Positions 1 through 4,802 of a DNA stretch of 8,463 nt are shown here, in pieces. Positions within the stretch are counted from its first letter, which is position 1. Each line of letters begins with the position of its first letter. Below the pieces are notes generated by a model. That model saw only the letters and a list, made by a program, of their open reading frames with translations. It was not told where the DNA came from and ran no database searches. The translations under genes were made by a program, and so were the position numbers. Source of the stretch: Chloroflexota bacterium (GTDB lineage Bacteria > Chloroflexota > Dehalococcoidia > SZUA-161); contig DAOUTY010000069.1 of NCBI GenBank assembly GCA_030668425.1, positions 1 to 8,463 of the forward strand, in the 5' to 3' direction.

Positions 1-243
1 AAGCCCCCTTGCTTTCTGTATCTCTTTACGTAAGGCTCTCACGTTTGCTTCGCCAGGATCTTTCGCAAAGTCGGGCTCAAGCATACCAATCATGGCAGAA
101 GCAATAACTCCGATCCCGCCTTCATTGGCAACAGCCGATGCTAGACTCGATAGGGAAATGCCTACACCCATTCCTCCTTGAATAATTGGAATGCTCGCTA
201 CCAAATCGCCTATTTGAAGTCCCGGTAGTTTGTTGAAGCTCAT
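1..243 (-). CDS. Nitronate monooxygenase / 2-nitropropane dioxygenase-like flavoprotein, N-terminal part
   Basis: Only the first 81 codons are present; the gene leaves the window at the left edge with the frame open. It starts at an ATG (243-241) and reads MSFNKLPGLQIGDLVASIPI, followed by IIQGGMGVGISLSSLASAVA and NEGGIGVIASAMIG. The IIQGGMGVG start of a TIM barrel, followed by LASAVANEGGIGVIA, is typical of the NMO/NPD family. These are FMN-dependent enzymes that oxidise nitronates; FabK-type enoyl-ACP reductases are related. The active-site His and the phosphate-binding loop lie outside the window, so the substrate cannot be judged. A promoter and a 34-nt leader precede it. The Shine-Dalgarno sequence is weak (CAAGG, 10 nt upstream). 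The family call is good; the exact reaction is inference. Confidence 0.85.
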   Translation of the reverse strand, partial: MSFNKLPGLQIGDLVASIPIIQGGMGVGISLSSLASAVANEGGIGVIASAMIGMLEPDFAKDPGEANVRALRKEIQKARGL

Positions 244-283
244 TACATATAGGCCTTGAGCCAGGAATGACCAAGCTGTGCAT

Positions 284-311
284 AGTATAGCACCTCTAGT
301 GCCAAGTTCAA
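284..311 (-). promoter_or_regulatory. Sigma70-type promoter for the nitronate monooxygenase-like gene
   Basis: Read on the minus strand, TTGAAC (311-306) and TATACT (289-284) are separated by 16 nt. The -10 matches the consensus at five of six bases and the -35 at four. The expected transcript start near 277 gives a leader of about 34 nt. A 7-bp inverted repeat overlaps the -35 hexamer (see the separate entry). Confidence 0.55.
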
Positions 312-331
312 TAACCTGCCCTCAGTTATTG
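309..331. repeat. Inverted repeat overlapping the -35 box, candidate operator
   Basis: CAATAAC (309-315) and GTTATTG (325-331) form perfect 7-bp arms with a 9-nt centre. The left arm covers half of the -35 hexamer of the promoter above. A site here could block RNA polymerase, or the RNA could fold as a hairpin after the upstream gene. No T-run follows on the minus strand, so a classical terminator is unlikely. A second small hairpin, ACCAC/GTGGT, lies at 333-349. Confidence 0.4.
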
Positions 332-352
332 TACCACCGCTAAAGTGGTCCA

Positions 353-847
353 TTACTTACCTCCCCAGCTCTCATCGACCAGTATTCGATAGTATTTTAT
401 GCCGGCCTGTGTCGGTTTGTAGGAGTAAATAGATAACCTGCCACCAGGCTGTCGCTCAAGCAGCCCTGTTGACAGCAGTGCCCGCAATGCGACCTCCTTC
501 AAGTATCCTGAAACATGAAGATGATGATCAGGCACGGGTTCCTTGCTTGATTTGTATTCCGCACAGATAGCGTAAAGGAGCGTGATTGGCTCCTTCTTAA
601 GCGCGGCTAGCACAGCCTGCATTGCAGTGGAATAAATGCCCTCGATCTCTACTATCAGGTTTTTTCCTATCTCGGGCTTTGCCCCCAGGATGCTTTCCAT
701 CAGCCGGAGGTTGGTCTCCACATGCTCGGTAAGTCGGGGGATGCGGTAGCGACTGGTGCCCTGGGCGAGGGCAGCCGAGTGCCTCAGCTTGGGAACAATT
801 GTATCCCTTGAGGTGGAGCGAGCGGCGATGATATCTTCCCAGACCAA
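353..847 (-). CDS. Unknown protein with winged-helix-like C-terminus
   Basis: A 164-residue protein that I do not recognise. It has no signal peptide or membrane segment. The N-terminal 45 residues are rich in Arg, Ser and Thr. Residues 45-100 look helical. Residues 113-156 (SGYLKEVALRALLSTGLLER, then GGRLSIYSYKPTQAGIKYYR) resemble a recognition helix followed by a beta-wing and a final helix, as in winged-helix DNA-binding domains. That reading is inference from pattern only. The frame opens at a TTG (847-845), right after an in-frame TGA, with GGGTGA just upstream as a poor ribosome site; the first in-frame ATG is residue 50. The gene lies 34 nt behind the acyltransferase stop, so it is probably co-transcribed with it. 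A regulatory role towards the downstream promoter region is possible but untested. Confidence 0.65.
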   Translation of the reverse strand: MVWEDIIAARSTSRDTIVPKLRHSAALAQGTSRYRIPRLTEHVETNLRLMESILGAKPEIGKNLIVEIEGIYSTAMQAVLAALKKEPITLLYAICAEYKSSKEPVPDHHLHVSGYLKEVALRALLSTGLLERQPGGRLSIYSYKPTQAGIKYYRILVDESWGGK

Positions 848-881
848 ATTTCACCCATGAAGAATATCATTGAAATCTGAA

Positions 882-1811
882 TTACTCTGCCGTTGATCCC
901 ATCCCGTAAGGCATCGCTTCAACATTAGCTACTTCCATAGCTTCTTCGAGCCACATGCGGCGAAACATATACCACTGGGCAGGATATTGGCTGATGAAGC
1001 TCTCCAAGGAGTTCATAATCCTTTGCGTCAACGCTTGAATGTCCTTCCTGTCATCGCCACTCGGCTGGAAATGGATATGTTCCCCGATGAAGCCAAGGAG
1101 GGAGTTATCGGGAAGACGCACTGAGCTTACGGGGATGACCTTGGCCTCGGTCCTCAGCGCCAATGTTGCCGCTCCCCGGGGCACTTTGGTGATAGCGTCG
1201 AAAAAACTCACTGCCACACTCTTGTCCGCCCCGGTTATGTCGATCGCCATGGCGAGGAGTTCGTTGCGGCGCAGCACTTGCACCATCCTCCCTACCTTGT
1301 TCTCCATACTATCCATGGGAACAACCTCCATCCCCTTCCCCAAACGTCGCCTTCGCACGAACTCATTGAGCCTCGCTGAGAGATTCCTCTTGCCTATGAT
1401 ACTCAGGGGGTAGTTACGTTGGGCGATTGCGGCGCCCATCATGTCCCAATCTCCCGCATGGAAGCCGACGAGGATCGCCCCCCTTCCCTCTCTCAACGCC
1501 TCTTCTATATTATCCCAGCCTTGAATGGTCACCCTTTTCTTTATGTCCTCTGGCTTCACAGTGGACAGGCGGATAAAATCAACAAGATACTTAGCGTAGT
1601 TGGAAAAGGACTCTTTTGCCAGCCTATCTATATCTCTCTTGGGGGCATCATTGCCGAGGACATACCTCATGTTCTCCCTGAGGCAGTTTCTTCCCCGGGG
1701 CCAGGCAAGATAGACAATGTAGCTGAGAACACGGGCTAAAGCATAGCCCTGCCTGAGAGGGAGTCTGAGAAATACAAAGCTGGCAATCTTGCCCAGCAAG
1801 TATAAGATCAC
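882..1811 (-). CDS. LpxL/HtrB-family lysophospholipid acyltransferase
   Basis: This 309-residue protein transfers an acyl chain onto a lipid or glycolipid at the inner face of the membrane. The N-terminal 36 residues are hydrophobic (LYLLGKIASFVFLRLPLRQG) and end in WPRGR..LRENM, as is usual for the family. The catalytic HX4D motif is H118-AGDW-D123. Other family marks are VPRGAATLALR (210-220) and the C-terminal QYPAQWYMFRRMW (275-287). The length is normal. In LPS-bearing bacteria this family makes lipid A; in other lineages relatives such as PatA acylate phosphatidylinositol mannosides. No lipid A genes are nearby, so the acceptor is unknown. It starts with GTG (1811-1809), which overlaps the TGA of the preceding 32-codon ORF as GTGA. 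With no good Shine-Dalgarno of its own, translational coupling is likely. Confidence 0.9.
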   Translation of the reverse strand: MILYLLGKIASFVFLRLPLRQGYALARVLSYIVYLAWPRGRNCLRENMRYVLGNDAPKRDIDRLAKESFSNYAKYLVDFIRLSTVKPEDIKKRVTIQGWDNIEEALREGRGAILVGFHAGDWDMMGAAIAQRNYPLSIIGKRNLSARLNEFVRRRRLGKGMEVVPMDSMENKVGRMVQVLRRNELLAMAIDITGADKSVAVSFFDAITKVPRGAATLALRTEAKVIPVSSVRLPDNSLLGFIGEHIHFQPSGDDRKDIQALTQRIMNSLESFISQYPAQWYMFRRMWLEEAMEVANVEAMPYGMGSTAE

Positions 1812-1906
1812 TGTTCACTCACAGAGAGGAACTCCTTGGCCACCCTGTGGGCTTCCTCGTTCATATACTGACGGGGATTTCCCATGCCAACTCTTGATAA
1901 GGCCAT
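1808..1906 (-). CDS. Small ORF (32 aa) translationally coupled to the acyltransferase
   Basis: The product is MALSRVGMGNPRQYMNEEAH followed by RVAKEFLSVSEQ. It is soluble-looking, without a membrane segment, and I recognise no family. The ATG (1906-1904) has a strong Shine-Dalgarno sequence, AAGGAGGG (1920-1913), with 6-nt spacing. It sits about 20 nt behind the expected start of a near-consensus promoter. Its stop overlaps the acyltransferase GTG start by 4 nt. The frame stays open up to an ATG at 2083 (91 codons), but that start lies upstream of the promoter and lacks a ribosome site, so the short form is preferred. It may be a leader peptide that loads ribosomes onto the acyltransferase, or a small partner protein. 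Alternatively it is the tail of a decayed larger gene. Confidence 0.5.
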   Translation of the reverse strand: MALSRVGMGNPRQYMNEEAHRVAKEFLSVSEQ

Positions 1907-1912
1907 GTCCAG

Positions 1913-1920
1913 CCCTCCTT
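1913..1920 (-). promoter_or_regulatory. Strong Shine-Dalgarno deciding the 32-aa ORF start
   Basis: AAGGAGGG on the minus strand, 6 nt before the ATG at 1906. It is the best ribosome binding site in the left part of the window and argues against the longer 91-codon reading from 2083. Confidence 0.65.
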
Positions 1921-1933
1921 GCCGTCTGCGCTG

Positions 1934-1962
1934 ATGATAGAACCCTGCCCCACGGCTGTCAA
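1934..1962 (-). promoter_or_regulatory. Near-consensus sigma70 promoter for the small ORF-acyltransferase operon
   Basis: TTGACA (1962-1957, perfect -35) and TATCAT (1939-1934, five of six) are separated by exactly 17 nt. The transcript should begin near 1927, giving a leader of about 20 nt with the Shine-Dalgarno sequence inside it. This is the strongest promoter match on the minus strand. Confidence 0.75.
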
Positions 1963-2258
1963 GCCCCGTGAGAATCCCCGAAAATCGCCCAGCGGCGTCC
2001 GTCACCTTGGGCCTGCCACTAAATGTATAGACAGTGTTCATCCAGGAAGATACGGGCCTGGTACGAAGGAAGTGCGTCAACATTGAAACAGGATTAGATT
2101 ATAATCCAAAATCGTCCCATACTAAAGGGAATATGAACTCAATATTTATTACAGGTTAATACAAATGGAACAAAAAGATGCAAAACCCCTGCAGTTCGAC
2201 TTTTTACCGCTTACTGTGTCTGTGGAGATATTGGGGGTAGGCCAACCTCGGATTCAGC
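1963..2258. other. Non-coding stretch between operon promoter and tRNA-Gly
   Basis: Nothing firm beyond a second, weaker promoter match on the minus strand: TATAAT (2103-2098) with TTTAGT (2126-2121) as a poor -35 at 17 nt. It would give a longer transcript through the 91-codon frame. No convincing terminator follows the tRNA; a T-run on the minus strand near 2175-2168 has only a 4-bp stem ahead of it. Confidence 0.35.
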
Positions 2259-2333
2259 TGGAGCGGGTGATGAGATTCGAACTCACGACTCTTTGCTTGG
2301 GAAGCAAATACTCTACCACTGAGTTACACCCGC
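2259..2333 (-). tRNA. tRNA-Gly(CCC) with encoded CCA
   Basis: On the minus strand the acceptor arms GCGGGTG (2333-2327) and CACCCGC (2269-2263) pair perfectly, followed by discriminator T and CCA. The D arm is ACTC-AGTGGTA-GAGT. The anticodon stem TTTGC/GCAAA encloses loop TTCCCAA, giving anticodon CCC (glycine, codon GGG). The T arm carries GTTCGAAT and closes with one G-U pair. Total length with CCA is 75 nt. All standard arms are intact, so the tRNA should be functional. Confidence 0.96.
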
Positions 2334-2403
2334 ATTTGGTGAGTCTGTAGTGCCGCCATCCCCCTTCTTTATTTAGTAGAGTTAAACGGGCTACAGATAT
2401 GTC

Positions 2404-2433
2404 ATTCTAACGACATGACACACAAAATGTCAA
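2404..2433 (-). promoter_or_regulatory. Promoter of the tRNA-Gly gene
   Basis: TTGACA (2433-2428, perfect) and TAGAAT (2409-2404, five of six) lie 18 nt apart on the minus strand. The expected start near 2397 gives a 5' precursor of about 64 nt ahead of the tRNA. TGTCA/TGACA half-sites overlap both boxes. Confidence 0.6.
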
Positions 2434-2706
2434 CGACACTCAAATGCCAGTCAGCCACCGCCACGAGTCTCCAAGGCGGCGAATTGCCAGGATTGCCGTC
2501 TGCCACAACTAGACATAAAGGCAAGATTCAGTCTGCATAGTCCGCATCTCAGATGGCAAGCGTGGCAGCTCTACGGCAAGGCAGAGCATCCCGCCCCCCT
2601 CTTGACATAAAAGTCGCCACTAAGCCTTGTATGCGAATTTGCGTTCCCCTCAAACGTGGTAGGGGGAATCGGGAGAATCTGGGTCATACTAAATATACGT
2701 TTATGA
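2434..2706. other. Non-coding stretch with no recognisable gene
   Basis: I see no supported gene on either strand. The one open frame here (plus strand from 2553) has low-complexity, non-protein-like content, no ribosome site, and runs into the rsgA leader. Composition changes from about 55% GC to distinctly AT-rich around 2680, which marks the left edge of the AT-rich block holding rsgA. Confidence 0.4.
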
Positions 2707-2735
2707 TTGTTACTACCGTTTATGCGTGGTATTAT
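2707..2735 (+). promoter_or_regulatory. Sigma70-type promoter of rsgA
   Basis: TTGTTA (2707-2712) and TATTAT (2730-2735) are spaced by exactly 17 nt; the matches are four and five of six. Transcription would start near 2742, leaving a leader of about 70 nt that contains the short upstream ORF and the hairpin listed below. Confidence 0.6.
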
Positions 2736-2758
2736 CATAAGCCGATTTGTGGAGATTC

Positions 2759-2779
2759 ATGGAGTTCATTTTCCTGTAA
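2759..2779 (+). CDS. Putative six-codon leader ORF (MEFIFL) upstream of rsgA
   Basis: ATG GAG TTC ATT TTC CTG TAA lies about 17 nt behind the predicted transcript start. GGAG (2751-2754) sits 4 nt before its ATG. The last codons and stop overlap the 5' arm of the hairpin that hides the rsgA Shine-Dalgarno sequence. Translation of this ORF could open that hairpin. An ORF this short can arise by chance; its position is what makes it notable. Confidence 0.3.
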   Translation: MEFIFL

Positions 2780-2798
2780 ATCTTTGTCGACAGGAGAA
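2769..2798 (+). promoter_or_regulatory. Hairpin sequestering the rsgA Shine-Dalgarno
   Basis: The arms TTTTCCTGT (2769-2777) and ACAGGAGAA (2790-2798) pair over 9 bp with one U-G wobble, around a 12-nt loop. The 3' arm contains AGGAG, the best anti-16S match ahead of the rsgA ATG at 2811. In the folded state the ribosome site would be largely masked; the adjoining GAAGG (2796-2800) would stay partly free. Pairing is visible in the sequence; the regulatory role is inference. Confidence 0.4.
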
Positions 2799-2810
2799 GG
2801 TTTTTAATAA

Positions 2811-3884
2811 ATGAACATTGACAAGTTAGGTTTCAATAAGTGGTTTCAAGACAAAACTGACTCTGACAAATTAGCTGATTATCACATAGCAAGAGTTATT
2901 ACTGTTCATAAGAATAGCTATATAGTTAATAATGGAAAGAGTGATTTATTTGCGGAGGTATCTGGTAAACTTACATTCGATGCTGATTCACCTCTGGATT
3001 ATCCCGCAGTAGGTGACTGGGTATATGTGCAGTTTTTTAACGATGAGTCATTTGCTATCATTCATGGAATTGTTCCAAGAAAATCATTATTAGCTAGAAA
3101 AACATCGGGTAAGAAAATAGCATTCCAATTAATCGCTGCTAATATCGATACTGCCATTATCATCCAATCGCTCGACTCAAACTACAATATCAGACGATTA
3201 GAACGATATCTGGTCATGATAAATGAAAATGATATTCATCCTGTCGTGTTATTGAGTAAAAGTGATTTATTAACTCCTGATGAAATGGATAAGAAGAAAT
3301 CTGATATTCATCAAGTGATGCCGAGTATTCAGGTAGTGGCTTTCAGTAATAAAAATTATTCGGATTTGGATAGGGTAAAAGAACTACTGATTCCAGGGAA
3401 AACATATTGTCTGCTAGGGTCATCAGGTGTTGGTAAGACCACTCTGTTGAATAATCTGATAAATGATGACGTATTTGAAACACAAACGGTCAGGGAAAAG
3501 GATGGAAAGGGAAGACATACTACTGCGCGTCGGCAGTTGATTATTATAGAAAACGGTGCAATGGTCATAGATACACCTGGCATGCGTGAGCTCGGAAATA
3601 TCTCTGTAGAATCAGGCCTTCACGGTACATTTAGTGAAATAGCGGAGTTATCAGATCAATGTCGCTACAATGATTGCACTCATACAGGGGAGGAGGGATG
3701 CGCGGTATTGGCTGCGGTACAAGACGGAATAATTCCCGGAGGACGCTATCAGAATTACATAAAAATGAATAAAGAATCCGCTTATAATGAGATGTCATAT
3801 TTGGAAAAAAGACAGAAAGATAAACAGTTTGGCAAACTAATAAAATCAGTGATGAAATATAAAAAGAAGAAGGATGTCACCTAA
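2811..3884 (+). CDS. rsgA: Ribosome small-subunit-dependent GTPase A (RsgA/YjeQ)
   Basis: This 357-residue cytoplasmic GTPase acts late in 30S subunit maturation and hydrolyses GTP when bound to the subunit. Domains appear in the family's circularly permuted order. An N-terminal OB fold (about 22-92) is followed by G4 as SKSD (149-152), the P-loop GSSGVGKT (203-210), the G2 region HTT (236-238) and G3 DTPG (254-257). A zinc site follows: C284, C289, H291, C297. The lysine-rich tail fits rRNA contact. G4 is S-K-S-D rather than N-K-x-D, which occurs in the family. The start is ATG with AGGAGAAGG upstream. The gene is much more AT-rich than uvrA or the acyltransferase and stands alone between its own promoter and a second promoter, so horizontal acquisition or a second rsgA copy is plausible. 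Confidence 0.96.
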   Translation: MNIDKLGFNKWFQDKTDSDKLADYHIARVITVHKNSYIVNNGKSDLFAEVSGKLTFDADSPLDYPAVGDWVYVQFFNDESFAIIHGIVPRKSLLARKTSGKKIAFQLIAANIDTAIIIQSLDSNYNIRRLERYLVMINENDIHPVVLLSKSDLLTPDEMDKKKSDIHQVMPSIQVVAFSNKNYSDLDRVKELLIPGKTYCLLGSSGVGKTTLLNNLINDDVFETQTVREKDGKGRHTTARRQLIIIENGAMVIDTPGMRELGNISVESGLHGTFSEIAELSDQCRYNDCTHTGEEGCAVLAAVQDGIIPGGRYQNYIKMNKESAYNEMSYLEKRQKDKQFGKLIKSVMKYKKKKDVT

Positions 3885-3906
3885 TCCTCTATACTGCCAC
3901 GATACA

Positions 3907-3923
3907 TCCCCACAATCCCCTCT
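3907..3923. repeat. 17-bp direct repeat, copy 1
   Basis: TCCCCACAATCCCCTCT, identical to the copy at 4621-4637. The two copies bracket the cysteine-rich protein gene and its promoter, about 714 bp apart. Confidence 0.7.
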
Positions 3924-3954
3924 GGCAAGATCATTGGAACTTGTACTAGTAATA

Positions 3955-3983
3955 TTGACTTTGATCTTTGCTTCCAGTATCAT
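3955..3983 (+). promoter_or_regulatory. Near-consensus promoter of the cysteine-rich protein gene
   Basis: TTGACT (3955-3960, five of six) and TATCAT (3978-3983, five of six) are separated by exactly 17 nt. The start near 3990 gives a leader of about 50 nt. The -10 is identical to that of the acyltransferase operon promoter. Confidence 0.7.
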
Positions 3984-3997
3984 TTTTCTAGATTTAC

Positions 3998-4013
3998 GGC
4001 ATAGTATTATGCC
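3998..4013 (+). promoter_or_regulatory. Perfect palindromic hairpin in the 5' leader
   Basis: GGCATA-GTAT-TATGCC, a 6-bp perfect stem with a 4-nt loop. It starts about 8 nt after the predicted transcript start and ends 14 nt before the Shine-Dalgarno sequence. It could be an operator just inside the transcript or a 5' stabilising hairpin. Confidence 0.4.
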
Positions 4014-4040
4014 AGGGGTGTTCGTGCAGGAGAGTTGGTG

Positions 4041-4610
4041 ATGTTTTGGGAAGATGAAGTGGCAGAGCAGGAGTTCTACAGGAGGATTCTTGAATCCCAG
4101 CCTTTTAACCTGCTACTCAATAATTACTTCGATTCTAATCTGAAAGAGCGACATGCCAAATCTATTACCTTGGGTGCTGTAAAGGGGATAGTTCATCTCT
4201 ATCTTGATGATCAGTTAAGGGATGCTTGCTTACAAGAGATAGGGAAAACATGTTGTCATATGTTTCTTGAATATAGGAACATAAATACGGATACAGACTT
4301 GGATACCTTTCTGGACGATTCGCAGGTTGCTTTTCAAGGCTGTAGAAGATATGAACGAAAAGATAATCTTATTTACGATGAAGCAGTTGTCAATGGACAG
4401 TGTTGGTGTCCAATACTGAGCAACATAGATTTAGGACAATCGTGCTCTGATCTTTGTCAATGCGGTAAGAGTGCTAGAGAAACTTATTTTCGGATTCTAT
4501 TTGGACATGATGTCAATGCGGAATTGCTGGATACCGTCTTATGTACTGGGTCTTATGCCTGCAAATGGTTGATTCATCTAGAACCTCAGAAAACAGCACA
4601 ACCTAAGTAG
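4041..4610 (+). CDS. Cysteine-rich protein of unknown function
   Basis: A 189-residue soluble protein with 11 cysteines, mostly in the C-terminal half: C101, C121 and C123 (CWCP), C135, C139 and C141 (LCQC), C168 and C174. The C-terminal pattern, from CWCP through LCQCGKSARETYF, FGHDVNAELLDTVL and CKWLIHL, recalls V4R-like and L-2-amino-thiazoline-4-carboxylate hydrolase-like proteins. There a Cys-rich small-molecule or metal-binding domain ends in a final beta strand. That resemblance is from memory and weak. The N-terminal 95 residues look mainly helical. The ATG at 4041 sits 8 nt behind AGGAG (4028-4032); in-frame TTG and GTG codons at 4035 and 4038 are too close to it. The gene is AT-rich compared with the flanking operons, is transcribed alone, and faces the SDR gene convergently. 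Confidence 0.75.
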   Translation: MFWEDEVAEQEFYRRILESQPFNLLLNNYFDSNLKERHAKSITLGAVKGIVHLYLDDQLRDACLQEIGKTCCHMFLEYRNINTDTDLDTFLDDSQVAFQGCRRYERKDNLIYDEAVVNGQCWCPILSNIDLGQSCSDLCQCGKSARETYFRILFGHDVNAELLDTVLCTGSYACKWLIHLEPQKTAQPK

Positions 4611-4620
4611 GTACGTCTCC

Positions 4621-4637
4621 TCCCCACAATCCCCTCT
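4621..4637. repeat. 17-bp direct repeat, copy 2
   Basis: TCCCCACAATCCCCTCT, identical to 3907-3923. It begins 10 nt after the stop codon of the cysteine-rich protein gene and runs into the GC-rich hairpin that follows. Confidence 0.7.
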
Positions 4638-4652
4638 CCCCTGGGGGGAGGG
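4632..4652. repeat. GC-rich hairpin after the cysteine-rich gene
   Basis: A CCCTCTCCCC arm faces a GGGGGGAGGG arm around a single T. Eight to nine base pairs can form once the loop opens, with one T-G wobble. No T-run follows on either strand, so termination by itself would be weak. It may belong to the compound repeat that follows. Confidence 0.4.
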
Positions 4653-4662
4653 AGTTAGACGT

Positions 4663-4765
4663 GTAGGGTGGGTAGAGCGGAGCGAAACCCACCAATTAGC
4701 TGAAAGCTGATCGCTTATAGCTGAATGCCTAGAAGGTGGGTTCCATTTCATTTCACCCACCCTAC
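4663..4765. repeat. Compound inverted-repeat (MITE/REP-like) element
   Basis: GTAGGGTGGGT (4663-4673) and ACCCACCCTAC (4755-4765) are perfect 11-bp terminal inverted repeats. Each end is itself a small palindrome. The left pairs GGTGGGT with ACCCACC (4686-4693); the right pairs AAGGTGGGTT (4733-4742) with the terminal ACCCACC. Between them, AGCTGA occurs three times (4697-4725). This build fits a small non-autonomous palindromic repeat; GTAGGGTGGGT...ACCCACC cores resemble dispersed REP-type repeats known from other bacteria. No transposase gene is visible. Confidence 0.6.
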
Positions 4766-4771
4766 GTCCTG

Positions 4772-4799
4772 ACCTCTCCCATCGAGGGAGAGGTATTTT
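4772..4799 (+). terminator. Hairpin terminator candidate between convergent genes
   Basis: ACCTCTCCC (4772-4780) and GGGAGAGGT (4786-4794) form a perfect 9-bp stem with loop ATCGA. On the plus strand it is followed by ATTTT, a short U-tract, so it may stop plus-strand transcripts from the cysteine-rich gene. On the minus strand it lies 8 nt after the SDR stop but has no U-tract there. Confidence 0.5.
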
Positions 4800-4802
4800 G
4801 TG

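Noticed and set aside
597..854. 85-codon minus-strand frame overlapping the unknown protein
   Set aside because: It is a shifted-frame shadow of the 164-residue gene, which has the more protein-like sequence and the better operon fit.
1039..1739. Plus-strand frames opposite the acyltransferase
   Set aside because: Antisense shadows; the minus-strand frame carries all the family motifs.
1808..2083. 91-codon version of the ORF before the acyltransferase
   Set aside because: It has no ribosome site at 2083, and a near-consensus promoter lies inside it. The ATG at 1906 has a strong Shine-Dalgarno sequence.
2259..2333. tRNA-Gly as integration site for the AT-rich block
   Set aside because: The block lies on the 5' side of the tRNA, no integrase is seen, and I found no copy of the tRNA 3' end elsewhere in the window.
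2165..2350. 61-codon plus-strand frame
   Set aside because: It runs antisense through the whole tRNA-Gly gene and has no ribosome site.
2602..2632. TTGACA followed by TTGTAT as a plus-strand promoter
   Set aside because: Spacing is 19 nt with a poor -10, and the promoter at 2707-2735 fits rsgA better.
2553..2807. 84-codon plus-strand frame before rsgA
   Set aside because: Unprotein-like composition, no ribosome site, and it spans the rsgA promoter and leader.
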